From Candidatus Poribacteria bacterium (GTDB lineage Bacteria; Poribacteria; WGA-4E; WGA-3G), in the NCBI GenBank assembly GCA_022827185.1, contig JAJDTM010000030.1, forward strand, positions 115,769 to 179,768: 64,000 bases of DNA. The letters are read 5' to 3'. The stretch's first letter is position 1; each line of letters begins with the position of its first letter. The notes beneath the pieces are model-generated. The model was given only the letters and a program-made list of their open reading frames with translations, did not search any database and was not told the origin of the DNA. The position numbers were made by a program, and so were the translations under genes. Shown in pieces: positions 1-9,487 of the stretch.

Positions 1-2
1 TG

Positions 3-3000
3 ATGGTTTTTTGCACACATATATCCGGCTATGCGGATGAGAACAGTGCCCCCGTATTCACCGACGGCGACAGCACAACACGGTCTATTGCTGAAAACAC
101 CGCTTCCGGTGTCAATATTGGCAGTGTGATCGCTGCGACGGATGCGGATAACGATGTCTTAACCTATACTTTAGGTGGCACGGATGCGTCCGCGTTTCGT
201 ATTGTTTCCACATCTGGGCAGCTTCAAACTAACGTTGCCTTAAATTATGAAACGAAGTCGTCTTATTCTGTGTCGGTTTCTGTCTCTGATGGCAATGGTG
301 GGAGTGATAGCATCGCTGTCACGATCAATGTTACCGATGTCAATGAGAAACCGAGTTTCAACATCTTTGGTAGGGTCACACTTTCCGTCGCAGAAAACAC
401 GGCTTCTGGCACCAACATCGGCACTCCCTTCCAGGCTACAGATCCTGATAGTGGGGATACACTGACCTATTCGCTTCAGCGCGGTGATAAGGATTCGTTT
501 CGTATTAACGCAAACACAGGGCAGCTGCGAACCCACGCGGCACTTGACTATGAAACGAAGCACTCTTACAGCAATCTGGCGGTCCGCGCGACTGATAGCC
601 AGGGTCTCGTCAATAGCGTCCTCGTCACTATCAACGTTACAGAGGTCAATGAGAACCGCGCCCCCGCGTTCAGTGAAGGAAATAGCACGACTCGGTCTAT
701 TGCTAAAAATGCCAGTTCCAATACAAACATCGGCACTGCGATTACTGCGACGGATGCGGATAACGATGTGCTTACGTATACTTTGGGTGGCACGGATGCG
801 TCCTCATTTAGCATCGTTTCCACATCTGGGCAGCTCCGAACCAACGCTGCCTTGGATCGTGAAACGAAGACCTCTTATTCTGTGTCGATTTCTGTCTCTG
901 ATGGGAATGGCGGGAGTGATAGTATCAGCGTCACGATCAATGTCAGGGATGTTGATGAAACGCCTGCAAACAACGCGCCGAGCTTCACGGATGGCATCAG
1001 TACCACACGGTCTGTTGCGGAGAACACCCGTTCAGGCAGAAACATCGGAAGTCCGGTCACTGCGACGGATGCGGATACTGGTGACGCACTCACCTATACT
1101 TTGAGTGGCACGGATGCATCTTCATTTAGCATTGTTTCTACATCAGGACAACTCCAAACTAACGCTGCCCTAAACTATGAAAGCAAGTCGTCCTATTCGG
1201 TGTCGATCTCTGTCTCCGACAGCAACGGCGGTAGCGATAGCATCGCCGTCACGATCAATGTTACCGATGTCAATGAGAAACCGAGTTTCAGCATTTCTGG
1301 TAGGGTCACACTTTCCGTCGCAGAGAACACGACTTCCGGCACCAACATCGGCACTCCCTTCCAAGCCACGGATCCCGATAGTGGGGATACACTGACCTAT
1401 TCGCTTCAGCGCGGTGATAAGGACGCGTTTCGTATTGACGCAACGACAGGGCAGCTGCAAACTCGCGCGGCTCTTGACTATGAAACGAAGCGCACTTATA
1501 ACGATCTGGCGGTCCGCGCGACAGATAGCCAAGGTCTCATCAATAGCGTCCTCGTCACCATCAACGTTACAAATGTCAATGAGAACCGCGCGCCTGCATT
1601 CAGTGATGGCACCAGCACCACACGGTCTATCGCCGAAAATACCGTTTCCGGCACAAATATCGGTTCTGCGATTGCTGCGACGGATGCGGATAATGATACC
1701 TTAACCTATACGCTGGGTGGCACGGATGCGAGTTCATTTAGCATTGTTTCCACATCCGGACAACTCCAAACCAACGCTGCACTAAACTATGAAAGCACGT
1801 CGTCCTACTCGGTGTCTGTGTCTGTTTCTGATGGCAATGGCGGCAGCGATAGCATTCCCGTCACGATCAATGTGACGAACGTCAACGAGGCACCCACTTT
1901 CGCAACTACCACCACGACGCGCGCTATCGCAGAGAACACGGCAACCAATCAAAACATCGGCGCAGCTCTCACCGCAACGGATGTCGATAGTGGGAGTACA
2001 CTCACCTATTCGATCCCGACAACAAGGGATGCCGCCGCCTTCAGCATTGACAGCAATACAGGGCAACTGAAAACAAAGGATGCCCTGAACTATGAAAACG
2101 ACACCTCCTATACGGTCGTTGTGACGGCTTCCGACGGCAGTTTGACCGATACGATCACCGTCACGATCAGTGTCACAAACGTCAATGAGGCACCGGCGTT
2201 CGCTACCGGAACAAGCATCAGTAATATTTCTGCCACCAAAGGCACGGCAATCACCTCCGTGACCTTGCCAGAAGCAACGGATCCTGATGCGAACACTACT
2301 ATCACATACACGGTGACACCGACACTCCCTGCCGGGTTGACCTTTACGGCTTCAACGCGCGTCCTCTCAGGAACGCCTACGGCTGTTTCGGCTTCAACGA
2401 CTTATACCTATACGGCAAGTGATAGCACCCTTTCAGACACCTTGACGTTCACAATTCAAGTGAGCGCGCCTGCTAATAACCCACCGACGTTCACCGATGG
2501 CACCAGCACCACACGGTCTGTTGTGGAGAACACCCGTTCAGGCAGAAACATCGGAAGTCCGGTCGCTGCGACGGATACGGATACCGGCGACACTTTAACC
2601 TATACCCTCGGTGGCGCGGATGCGTCCTCATTTAGCATTGTTTCTACATCAGGACAGATCCGAACCAAGGCTGCCCTAAACTATGAAAGCACGTCGTCCT
2701 ACTCGGTGTCTGTTTCTGTTTCAGATGGCAATGGCGGCAGCGATAGCATTCCCGTCACAATCAATGTTACCGATGTCAATGAGAAACCGAGTTTCAACAT
2801 TTTTGGTAGGGTCACACTTTCCGTCGCAGAGAACACGGCTTCTGGCACCAACATCGGCACTCCCTTCCAAGCCACGGATCCCGATAGTGGAGATACACTG
2901 ACCTATTCGCTTCAGCGCGGTGATAAGGACGCGTTTCGTATTGACGCAACGACAGGGCAGCTGCAAACTCGCGCGGCTCTTGACTATGAAACGAAGAGTT

Positions 3001-4646
3001 CTTACAGCAATCTGGCGGTCCGAGCGACCGATAGCAAGGGTCTCGTCAATAGCGTCCTCGTCACCATCAACGTTACAGATATAAATGAGAATATAAATGG
3101 GAACCGTGCACCCGCGTTCGATGATGGCAGTAGCACGACCCGTTCTGTTGCAGAGAATACAGTATCTGGCACAAATATTGGGGATCCGGTCGCTGCGACA
3201 GATGCGGATACCAGCGACACCTTATCCTACACGCTTAGTGGCACGGATGCGTCCTCATTTAGCATTGTTTCCACATCAGGGCAACTCCAAACCAGCACAG
3301 CACTGGATTATGAAACCAAGATATCCTATTCGGTCACCGTCTCTGTCTCCGATGGCAATGGTGGGAGCGATAGTATAGCCGTCACGATCAATGTTACCGA
3401 TGTCAATGAGAAACCGAGTTTTAGCCCTTCGGGTAGGGTCACACTTTCCGTCGCAGAGAACACGGCTTCCGGCACCAACATCGGCGATCCCTTCCAAGCC
3501 ACAGACCCTGATAGTGGGGATACACTGACCTATTCGCTTCAGCGTGCCGATAAGGATTCGTTTCGTATTAACGCAAATACGGGGCAGCTGCAAACCCACG
3601 CGGCGCTTGACTATGAAACGAAGAGTTCCTACAGCAAACTGGCTGTCCGCGCGACTGATAGCGCGGGTCTCGTCAGTAGAGTCCTCGTCACGATCAATGT
3701 AACGAATGTCAATGAAACGCCTGGAAACAACACGCCGAGTTTCACGGATGGCACCAGTACCACGCGTACTGTTGCGGAAAACACGGCTTCCGGCACCAAC
3801 ATAGGCACTGCTGTCGCTGCGACCGATTCGGATAGCAGTGATACCTTGACTTATAGTCTCGGCGGCACCGATGCATCCTCATTCAGTATTGTCAGCACGA
3901 GCGGGCAGCTCCAAACCAGTGCAGCACTGGATTATGAAACCAAGACATCTTATTCGGTCACTATCTCTGTCTCTGATGGCAACGGTGGGAGCGACTCTAT
4001 TGATGTCACCATCAACGTCACAGATGTCAATGAGACTGGAGCCACCGTAAGCACTAATATTACAACTTGTTCTGTTAGCCATAAAAGTGGCAATGTATAT
4101 GATGTAACAATTGAGGGCACTGTAACTGGCAACCGAAACGTAAGATTTCTTACAGTTCATGGATATGTAAATGATGATCCAAATGAAATAGGTAGAGACA
4201 GTGTTGGATTTCTTGATGCAGGAGAGACCAAGAACTTCAGTATTACTGGCACTTGGACCCATGATGGTAGCACAAGCCAGGAGTGTTCTGTGGTCCTGAC
4301 TTATCAGATTTTAAGAGGAGGAAACAATGCACCTGTCGCCCAATTAGTCCCATCGGAAACGGCCCTGCTCCCCAACTTCCCGAACCCGTTCAACCCAGAG
4401 ACGTGGATACCGTATCAGCTCGCCAAACCCGCCGAGGTTACGCTAACGATCTACGATATCCGCGGTCGTATCGTGCGGACGTTGCGATTGGGGCACCAAC
4501 CTGCAGGTATGTACCGGAGTCGGAGCAAAGCGGCGCATTGGGATGGACGGAATCAGCTCGGTGAACAGGTTGCGACAGGCATATATTTCTATACCCTCAA
4601 AGCCGGCGATTACATAGCAACCCGCAAACTGTTGATACGGAAGTAG
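3..4646 (+). CDS. Giant cadherin-repeat surface protein with C-terminal sorting-type domain (5' end probably outside window)
   Basis: The product is secreted or surface adhesin-like. About 1,547 residues are visible. I count 13 modules of roughly 100 residues: 12 cadherin-like modules, each ending in a V-T-I-N-V-T-x-V-N-E type calcium-linker, and one putative-Ig (He_PIG-like) module near residues 740-825. Two module types are visible: type A (TDG-x-STTRS ... GTDASSFSIVSTSG) and type B (GRVTLSVAEN ... YSLQR-DKD). After the modules comes a unique stretch of about 95 residues, then a FlgD/Por-secretion-like C-terminal domain beginning FPNPFNPETW and ending in ATRKLLIRK. The ATG at 3 overlaps an upstream TGA, and no signal peptide follows it, so I think the true N-terminus lies upstream. 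Known of family: such modules bind calcium and mediate adhesion. Inference: an extracellular matrix or host-contact protein. Confidence 0.85.
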   Translation: MVFCTHISGYADENSAPVFTDGDSTTRSIAENTASGVNIGSVIAATDADNDVLTYTLGGTDASAFRIVSTSGQLQTNVALNYETKSSYSVSVSVSDGNGGSDSIAVTINVTDVNEKPSFNIFGRVTLSVAENTASGTNIGTPFQATDPDSGDTLTYSLQRGDKDSFRINANTGQLRTHAALDYETKHSYSNLAVRATDSQGLVNSVLVTINVTEVNENRAPAFSEGNSTTRSIAKNASSNTNIGTAITATDADNDVLTYTLGGTDASSFSIVSTSGQLRTNAALDRETKTSYSVSISVSDGNGGSDSISVTINVRDVDETPANNAPSFTDGISTTRSVAENTRSGRNIGSPVTATDADTGDALTYTLSGTDASSFSIVSTSGQLQTNAALNYESKSSYSVSISVSDSNGGSDSIAVTINVTDVNEKPSFSISGRVTLSVAENTTSGTNIGTPFQATDPDSGDTLTYSLQRGDKDAFRIDATTGQLQTRAALDYETKRTYNDLAVRATDSQGLINSVLVTINVTNVNENRAPAFSDGTSTTRSIAENTVSGTNIGSAIAATDADNDTLTYTLGGTDASSFSIVSTSGQLQTNAALNYESTSSYSVSVSVSDGNGGSDSIPVTINVTNVNEAPTFATTTTTRAIAENTATNQNIGAALTATDVDSGSTLTYSIPTTRDAAAFSIDSNTGQLKTKDALNYENDTSYTVVVTASDGSLTDTITVTISVTNVNEAPAFATGTSISNISATKGTAITSVTLPEATDPDANTTITYTVTPTLPAGLTFTASTRVLSGTPTAVSASTTYTYTASDSTLSDTLTFTIQVSAPANNPPTFTDGTSTTRSVVENTRSGRNIGSPVAATDTDTGDTLTYTLGGADASSFSIVSTSGQIRTKAALNYESTSSYSVSVSVSDGNGGSDSIPVTINVTDVNEKPSFNIFGRVTLSVAENTASGTNIGTPFQATDPDSGDTLTYSLQRGDKDAFRIDATTGQLQTRAALDYETKSSYSNLAVRATDSKGLVNSVLVTINVTDINENINGNRAPAFDDGSSTTRSVAENTVSGTNIGDPVAATDADTSDTLSYTLSGTDASSFSIVSTSGQLQTSTALDYETKISYSVTVSVSDGNGGSDSIAVTINVTDVNEKPSFSPSGRVTLSVAENTASGTNIGDPFQATDPDSGDTLTYSLQRADKDSFRINANTGQLQTHAALDYETKSSYSKLAVRATDSAGLVSRVLVTINVTNVNETPGNNTPSFTDGTSTTRTVAENTASGTNIGTAVAATDSDSSDTLTYSLGGTDASSFSIVSTSGQLQTSAALDYETKTSYSVTISVSDGNGGSDSIDVTINVTDVNETGATVSTNITTCSVSHKSGNVYDVTIEGTVTGNRNVRFLTVHGYVNDDPNEIGRDSVGFLDAGETKNFSITGTWTHDGSTSQECSVVLTYQILRGGNNAPVAQLVPSETALLPNFPNPFNPETWIPYQLAKPAEVTLTIYDIRGRIVRTLRLGHQPAGMYRSRSKAAHWDGRNQLGEQVATGIYFYTLKAGDYIATRKLLIRK
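50..4035 (+). repeat. Tandem ~300-bp cadherin-module repeats at DNA level
   Basis: Successive modules are nearly identical in nucleotide sequence. The four type-B modules, starting near 348, 1278, 2778 and 3408, share long almost exact stretches. The type-A modules (near 50, 655, 980, 1590, 2490, 3110 and 3730) share a second consensus. The modules at about 1895-2195 and 2195-2470 are the most diverged. Such high nucleotide identity indicates recent duplication or gene conversion, and is a likely source of assembly collapse. Confidence 0.85.
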
Positions 4647-4657
4647 TTTATGAGTTG

Positions 4658-4760
4658 TCAGTTTGCCTCGCAGTGAGAGTTATCAGTTCTCAGTTAAGAG
4701 GGGAACTTATCAGTCACATTTCCCTCTTAACCGACAAGAGACCGGGAACTTCAAAGCCAA
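4658..4760. repeat. TCAGTT-rich palindromic repeat, diverged copy
   Basis: Multiple TCAGTT/TCAGTC units are followed by TTAAGAGG and its partner CCTCTTAA. This is the same architecture as the repeats at 26190-26310 and 50461-50585. It is non-coding and lies directly after the cadherin gene. Confidence 0.5.
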
Positions 4761-4835
4761 AACTTTGGGGTTCCCTTTCTCTGAGTAATCCCTAAAATCC
4801 CATAAATCACATCTCTACAGAGATACCATCCCCAC

Positions 4836-5050
4836 GGGATTCAGGAGGTTTTTGGAGTCTCCAAGGTTTCCGCGTAGGATCCGGTTCGGTTGGAATGCAG
4901 ATCGCAAATGTAAAGCTAAGACAAATTTTGCCGCGTGTGGGCAAAATTTGGGTGAGTACACCGCAAAACCGAACCTACCAGTCTGAGGTCTGGGACGGTT
5001 ATTTTTTTTAAATTGACACTTATGGTGCGGTTCCAAACCGCACCTACTGG
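4836..5050. repeat. Long interspersed repeat, copy 1
   Basis: It runs from GGGATTCAGGAGGTTTTTGG through TTTCCGCGTAGGATCCGG and CGGTTCGGTT to AATTGACACTTATGGTGCGG. Copy 2 (5226-5355) has the same order of blocks with a shorter middle. It contains a GGTGCGG/CCGCACC hairpin at 5024-5044. I see no gene in 4647-5463; the open frames there fall inside these repeats. Confidence 0.7.
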
Positions 5051-5180
5051 GCCTGGGGACTACCGAGTTATTTTCTTAAATTTCATGCAACCGCATCGGA
5101 TACTCCGCGAAAACCTTCAGCTCCGGCATCCCCTAAATAGTGCTGTTAAACAAGAAGCCGACGACTGAGATGGGATAAAT

Positions 5181-5210
5181 CCGGTTCGGTTAGGAAACCG
5201 AACCTACCGG
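5181..5210. repeat. CCGGTTCGGTT palindrome
   Basis: An inverted repeat, CCGGTTCGGTT ... AACCGAACCTACCGG. A second one with a different loop lies at 5274-5302. Both belong to the same short palindromic family as the repeat blocks around them. Confidence 0.65.
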
Positions 5211-5225
5211 TCCTTGGAACCGAGA

Positions 5226-5355
5226 CGGGATTCAAGAGGTTTTTTTGAAGTCTTCAAAGTTTCCGCGTCGTATCCGGTTCGGTTGCAAACCGAACCTACC
5301 GGTCCTGGGTCTGAGACGGTTGTTGTTTCTAAAATTGACACTTATGGTGCGGTTT
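5226..5355. repeat. Long interspersed repeat, copy 2
   Basis: An imperfect direct repeat of 4836-5050. Shared blocks are GGGATTCA-AGGTTTTT, TTTCCGCGT, CGGTTCGGTT, CTGGG-CTGAGACGGTT and AAATTGACACTTATGGTGCG. It carries the perfect-arm palindrome at 5274-5302. Confidence 0.7.
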
Positions 5356-5463
5356 GCCACCTCACCGGAACTGAGCCACAAACTTTTCATATCCCAAAAG
5401 TCCTCTTGAGTTCCGCAGGAACGGTATGTTTATAGAATTTTTGGAAAATAAAGTCAAAAAAAG

Positions 5464-5492
5464 TTGACAAACACCTACAGATGGTATATACT
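5464..5492 (+). promoter_or_regulatory. Sigma70-type promoter for the tRNA-Leu/tRNA-fMet pair
   Basis: The -35 is TTGACA (5464-5469) and the -10 is TATACT (5487-5492), with a 17-bp spacer. It lies 16 bp upstream of the first tRNA. Confidence 0.8.
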
Positions 5493-5507
5493 ATTAACAC
5501 TCTTTGC

Positions 5508-5593
5508 GGTCGAGTGGTGGAATCGGTAGACACAACGGACTTAAAATCCGTCGCCCGTAAAAAGGTGTGAGGGTTCAAGTCCCTCCTCGACCA
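5508..5593 (+). tRNA. tRNA-Leu (anticodon TAA)
   Basis: The acceptor arms GGTCGAG/CTCGACC pair over 7 bp. The D-arm GGTGGAATCGGTAGACAC is typical of class II leucine tRNAs. The anticodon loop CTTAAAA carries TAA at 5542-5544, a long variable arm follows, and the T-arm is GGGTTCAAGTCCC. CCA is not encoded. It shares a promoter with the initiator tRNA downstream. Confidence 0.95.
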
Positions 5594-5616
5594 TGATTTA
5601 GGATCATAATTCTTGC

Positions 5617-5690
5617 CGCAGGGTAGAGCAGCCAGGTAGCTCGTCGGGCTCATAACCCGGAGGACGGGGGTTCAAATCCCCCCCCTGCAA
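5617..5690 (+). tRNA. Initiator tRNA-Met (anticodon CAT)
   Basis: The D-arm is AGAGCAGCCAGGTAGCTCGT. The anticodon stem has three consecutive G-C pairs (GGG/CCC) around CTCATAA, with the anticodon at 5651-5653. The first acceptor position is C, facing A (C1 x A72 mismatch). The mismatch and the GGG/CCC stem are the two hallmarks of the formylated initiator. CCA is not encoded. Confidence 0.93.
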
Positions 5691-5904
5691 TCCTTTTTCA
5701 ACCCTTCCCTACAATCTCCTTGAACTTTTTCCACTCTTTTGGTAAGATGAAAACCGATATTCAGAATATATAACACAGGATATCTGTTTGCCAACGAACA
5801 CTTTCCAAACACACTTTTAGCAGTTGATCCTGTCGGTAAATTGGTAATGACATCTGTAGACATCAAAGCGTCTGCATCAATAAATCAATAGATTGGAGGA
5901 ACCT

Positions 5905-6573
5905 ATGCGTTATTCCAATGTAGCAGCTGTTATATTTATAGTCGCCATATTAACTCCGATTGCATCAGCAGGGATATGGCAAGAAAACTTTGATAAAGGG
6001 CTTCCTGACGGATGGAACGAAGTCAAAGGGGAATGGAAGATCGTAAAGGGTGCCTATGCCGAAACCTCGGGGGCAGAGTACGCCAAGACAATGTTCGGTG
6101 ATGAAGATTGGACGGATTACACCCTTGAGGTAGATTTAACGTTGGTGAAAAATGTGAACGTGAATGCAGCGGGGGTGTTAATCCGTGCCGATACAGACGG
6201 AGATAACGGCATGCGATTCTGGATTCGCACAGACCAGCATAAATGCCAATTCTCCCGATGGAGAGAGAATCAATGGGACCACATCAAAACCCCTTTACCC
6301 GTTGAACCGGAAGTCGGCGAAACCTATCGTCTTAAGATCGTTGCAGAGGGACAGAATTACCAATGCTTTGTCGATGATGAACTCCTGTTCGACGGAAAAG
6401 ATGATATGAAATTCCGGGACAGTGGACGTATCGGATTTATTACGCACACGGCAAACGTCCATTTTGATAATCTGAGCATTGACGGAGAAGATATCCCTGC
6501 CTTTGCCGTTGAACCAAATGGCAAACTCACAACTCGCTGGGGACAGTTGAAAGCAGTTGCTCAGATTCAGTAA
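5905..6573 (+). CDS. Secreted laminin-G/DUF1080-like domain protein with C-terminal TxWGQxK motif
   Basis: 222 residues. I chose ATG 5905 because GGAGG at 5895-5899 precedes it; an in-frame TTG at 5893 would swallow that site. The signal peptide is hydrophobic and ends near ASAG (about residue 23). The remainder is a single beta-sandwich domain like the DUF1080/3-keto-disaccharide hydrolase or laminin-G group, with features such as WTDYTLEVD, GVLIRAD, YRLKIVAEG, CFVDDELLFDG and GRIGFIT. It ends KLTTRWGQLKAVAQIQ, containing the motif shared with six other secreted proteins here. No catalytic residues are recognisable, so a carbohydrate-binding or glycan-related role is inference. A PhyH gene follows after 16 nt. 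Confidence 0.8.
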   Translation: MRYSNVAAVIFIVAILTPIASAGIWQENFDKGLPDGWNEVKGEWKIVKGAYAETSGAEYAKTMFGDEDWTDYTLEVDLTLVKNVNVNAAGVLIRADTDGDNGMRFWIRTDQHKCQFSRWRENQWDHIKTPLPVEPEVGETYRLKIVAEGQNYQCFVDDELLFDGKDDMKFRDSGRIGFITHTANVHFDNLSIDGEDIPAFAVEPNGKLTTRWGQLKAVAQIQ

Positions 6574-6589
6574 CAGATAGGAGATAACG

Positions 6590-7438
6590 ATGGTAAGTGT
6601 TGAACGCCCATCTGAAATAGGCACACCCCGATGGAACGGTCCACAACAACGGCAACTCCCTTTCGCACTTAATACTGCTGAAATTAAGGAATATCGTGAG
6701 AACGGATTCCTCATTCTCCGTAATGTATTCCAACCTGAAGAGATTGAGACCTACCGCCAAGAGGCAGAACAGATTGTTGCGCGTGCATTTGCATTGAGCC
6801 GTGAATTTCAACTCGAACCGAAATACAACCTTCGCTTCGAGATGCTGGCGGACGGTCAACCGTGGAAAATTGACCCGTTTGTGAGCATTTCGCCGCTATT
6901 TTCTGCACTCGCTCGTGATAGGCGGATTATGGATCGGTTGGCATCCCTATATGATGGCTATGAAGCAGTGCTGTTCAAAGATAAACTCATCTTCAAACCA
7001 CCGGACAGCCACGGTAACGGACTGCACCAAGATTACAATTGGTGGCAAGGTTTTCCGCAGAGTCTCCTTACGGTTTCAGTCGCCCTTGATGCAAGCACGA
7101 AAGAAAACGGGTGCACAGAACTATGGACGGGGCATCACCAAGGATTTCTGCATGAACCCGGTTCGCTTGATAAAGGTTCGATAGCTCCAGAACGCCTCGC
7201 CAACGAGGAACACGTCTACGTGGATTTAGCCCCTGGAGACATAGCGATCTTTACGTGTTTTACGCCACATGCCGCGGCATCCAACAAATCAAACAGTCCT
7301 CGGCGCATGTTGTTCCTCAGCTACAACGACAGCCGAGATGGCGAGCACTACACCGCTCACTACGAACATTTCCGCTGGTATCGGACACGTCCAGATCGTA
7401 CACCAGAAGCGGAACGGTCGAAGTATTACTTTCTTTAA
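6590..7438 (+). CDS. Phytanoyl-CoA dioxygenase (PhyH) family protein
   Basis: 282 residues, ATG preceded by AGGAGATAACG. It has the Fe(II)/2-oxoglutarate dioxygenase fold. The N-terminal helix region (YRENGFLILRNVF) is typical of PhyH. The metal motif H-x-D is seen in GNGLHQDYNW (about residues 142-151). The distal His lies in FTPHAAASN, with a downstream Arg in SPRRMLFLSY for the 2-oxoglutarate carboxylate. Family members hydroxylate diverse small substrates; the substrate here is unknown. It follows the secreted protein closely, is probably co-transcribed with it, and is one of four PhyH genes in the window. Confidence 0.88.
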   Translation: MVSVERPSEIGTPRWNGPQQRQLPFALNTAEIKEYRENGFLILRNVFQPEEIETYRQEAEQIVARAFALSREFQLEPKYNLRFEMLADGQPWKIDPFVSISPLFSALARDRRIMDRLASLYDGYEAVLFKDKLIFKPPDSHGNGLHQDYNWWQGFPQSLLTVSVALDASTKENGCTELWTGHHQGFLHEPGSLDKGSIAPERLANEEHVYVDLAPGDIAIFTCFTPHAAASNKSNSPRRMLFLSYNDSRDGEHYTAHYEHFRWYRTRPDRTPEAERSKYYFL

Positions 7439-7493
7439 CGCAATTTGACACACCCCACATACCTGATTTCTCTCATCCTTAAGGAGAAATTTG

Positions 7494-9359
7494 ATGCGCA
7501 CCTCCGATCAGATCCTTAAAGTCTTTGATAACTATCCGCGAGAGAATACCGTCTGCTTACCCTCTGGAGCAGTTGCCCGATTTGAAAAAGGCGGTATCTC
7601 TGATGTCGCTATATCACCGGACGAAAATCTGATTGCCATAGCGTCTCGCCTTGGTGTATGGCTCTATGATGCCCACACCAAAGATTTCGTGTCGTTAATG
7701 GCTGTTGAAGATACTGGGCTCCTTTCAAAGATCGTTTTTTCGCCTGACGGTACCCGAATCGTTACTGGCGATTGGAACGGAAAAATAACCTTATGGGACC
7801 TCAAGACTGCAACAGCACTTGCTACCTATACCCATAAAGGTTATATCACTTCAATTACATTTTCACCCAACGGTAAATTTATCGCTACCGGTAGTAGGGA
7901 CGCGACTGCGACACTGTGGGATGTTGAGACGGAAACTGCTTGTTTTACTATTACGCATCAAGATTCTGTGACTTCAACAGCTTTCTCGCCAGATGGCACG
8001 CTTTTAGCAGCCAGTAGTAGGGATTCAACTGCGACACTGTGGCAGATTGACACAGAAGAAATCCGCTGGACTTTTACGCACGAAAGCCGAGAGATAACAT
8101 TCGATATAGGTCATGTCGAAACTGTCAACACAGGTGGAATAGGGTACATCGCTTTTTCCCCGGATGGAAAGTATTTTGCGACCGCCGGTCAGCGTACGGA
8201 TTTGTGTACAACACTCTGGGACGTTGAGACTGGAGAACAACTTTGGTGTGTTACCCATGAAAAACCGATTGACGCCGTTGCGTTTTCGCCCGATGGGATG
8301 TCTATGGCAACGTACTATGAGGACGATACTGTCAGCGTCCTGCGTGTTGCAGATGGCATCCTGATACCGCGGACTATTCACGCAGAGAAGTGGCATAAAA
8401 TTAAAAAAAATCTATCTATAGATCATGATGAGGATGGCTGGGGCCGGAGGGTTCGATTTTCACCGGATGGAAAACACCTCGCGGAATTTAAAATGGGGAG
8501 CAATTCACTTACATTGTGGGATATTAACACTGGCAAAAAAACCGAGGCGTTTGACGGAGTTAGTGGATCGGCACTGACCCTTGCATTTTCCGCAGAGGGG
8601 CATTGCTTCGGGTTGAGTCGTACCCCTGATCCAGAATATGATACCGTTGAATTGTGGGATGCGGAAAAGCGCGCCAGTTTCACACATAGCGAGTTTGTTA
8701 CTACCGTAGCGATGTCACCGAATGGGACGTTCTTAGCGACAGGTGGCATAGATAAAAGGGTCAAACTTTGGCATGTAGAGACACAGCAATGCTTTCAAAC
8801 TCTATTGGGGCACATAGGGTTCATCGTATCCGTTGCGTTCTCACCTGATGAAACCCTCTTGGCCAGTGGTAGTGGTGAAAACTGGGAACAGCAAACGCAT
8901 GCAGATGGCACAACTTTATCTTACTCTGCTGACGATAGTCCTGTTGACAAAACCGCCAAGGTGTGGGAAGTTGCTACCGGGAAAAATATTGCCACACTTG
9001 AAAACCCTTGGCGGGTCAGTGGAATCGCGTTTTCGCCCGATGGAAAGTGCCTCGCGACAGGTACAAGCAAAATTGTTACCTTGTGGGATACAAAGACGTG
9101 GCAACCCATTGCTACATTTGATACGGTGGATTTTGAATCCCTTGCGTTTTCACCTGACGGCAGCCGACTCGTTATCGGCGGAACGTGGCCCGAGCAGCGG
9201 ATTCAGATTTGGAATGTAGAAACTCGGGAACTTATCGTCGAATTGTCGGGACATAAAAGCGATGTCGAATCTTTTGCCTTTTCACCAGATAGTTGCCTGC
9301 TTGCGAGCGGTGGATTTGATGGTGTTATCTATTTGTGGGACATGACCCCTTACCTATAG
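7494..9359 (+). CDS. WD40-repeat beta-propeller protein
   Basis: 621 residues. The ATG at 7494 has AAGGAGA 6 nt upstream; a TTG directly before it is less likely. About 12-13 WD40 repeats run the whole length with the pattern A-F-S-P-D-G-x-x-x-A-T ... T-L-W-D-V. This would make two propellers or one double propeller. No signal peptide, transmembrane helix or enzymatic domain is visible, so it is probably a cytoplasmic scaffold. A 54-nt gap separates it from the PhyH gene. Its partner cannot be inferred. Confidence 0.85.
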   Translation: MRTSDQILKVFDNYPRENTVCLPSGAVARFEKGGISDVAISPDENLIAIASRLGVWLYDAHTKDFVSLMAVEDTGLLSKIVFSPDGTRIVTGDWNGKITLWDLKTATALATYTHKGYITSITFSPNGKFIATGSRDATATLWDVETETACFTITHQDSVTSTAFSPDGTLLAASSRDSTATLWQIDTEEIRWTFTHESREITFDIGHVETVNTGGIGYIAFSPDGKYFATAGQRTDLCTTLWDVETGEQLWCVTHEKPIDAVAFSPDGMSMATYYEDDTVSVLRVADGILIPRTIHAEKWHKIKKNLSIDHDEDGWGRRVRFSPDGKHLAEFKMGSNSLTLWDINTGKKTEAFDGVSGSALTLAFSAEGHCFGLSRTPDPEYDTVELWDAEKRASFTHSEFVTTVAMSPNGTFLATGGIDKRVKLWHVETQQCFQTLLGHIGFIVSVAFSPDETLLASGSGENWEQQTHADGTTLSYSADDSPVDKTAKVWEVATGKNIATLENPWRVSGIAFSPDGKCLATGTSKIVTLWDTKTWQPIATFDTVDFESLAFSPDGSRLVIGGTWPEQRIQIWNVETRELIVELSGHKSDVESFAFSPDSCLLASGGFDGVIYLWDMTPYL

Positions 9360-9487
9360 AATGCTTAAGAATCGCCTCAGAGATGGGTAATGATATAGAA
9401 GCAGGGAGCCATATTTCAACAAATGGAAACTTACACCCAAACCTCCAAAGTGGAAAGAGCACTGATGCTCCTGACAGTTAAAAACAT

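Noticed and set aside
240..3599. Many minus-strand and shifted open frames of 60-200 codons in the cadherin gene
   Set aside because: They recur with each module and mirror the coding frame's codon structure; no start sites or homology style.
50..4035. Direct repeats that might be taken for a CRISPR array
   Set aside because: The units are about 300 bp, encode protein modules and have no unique spacers.
4815..5435. Two 73-codon frames in the repeat region
   Set aside because: They consist of the two palindromic repeat copies, on opposite strands, with no ribosome site.
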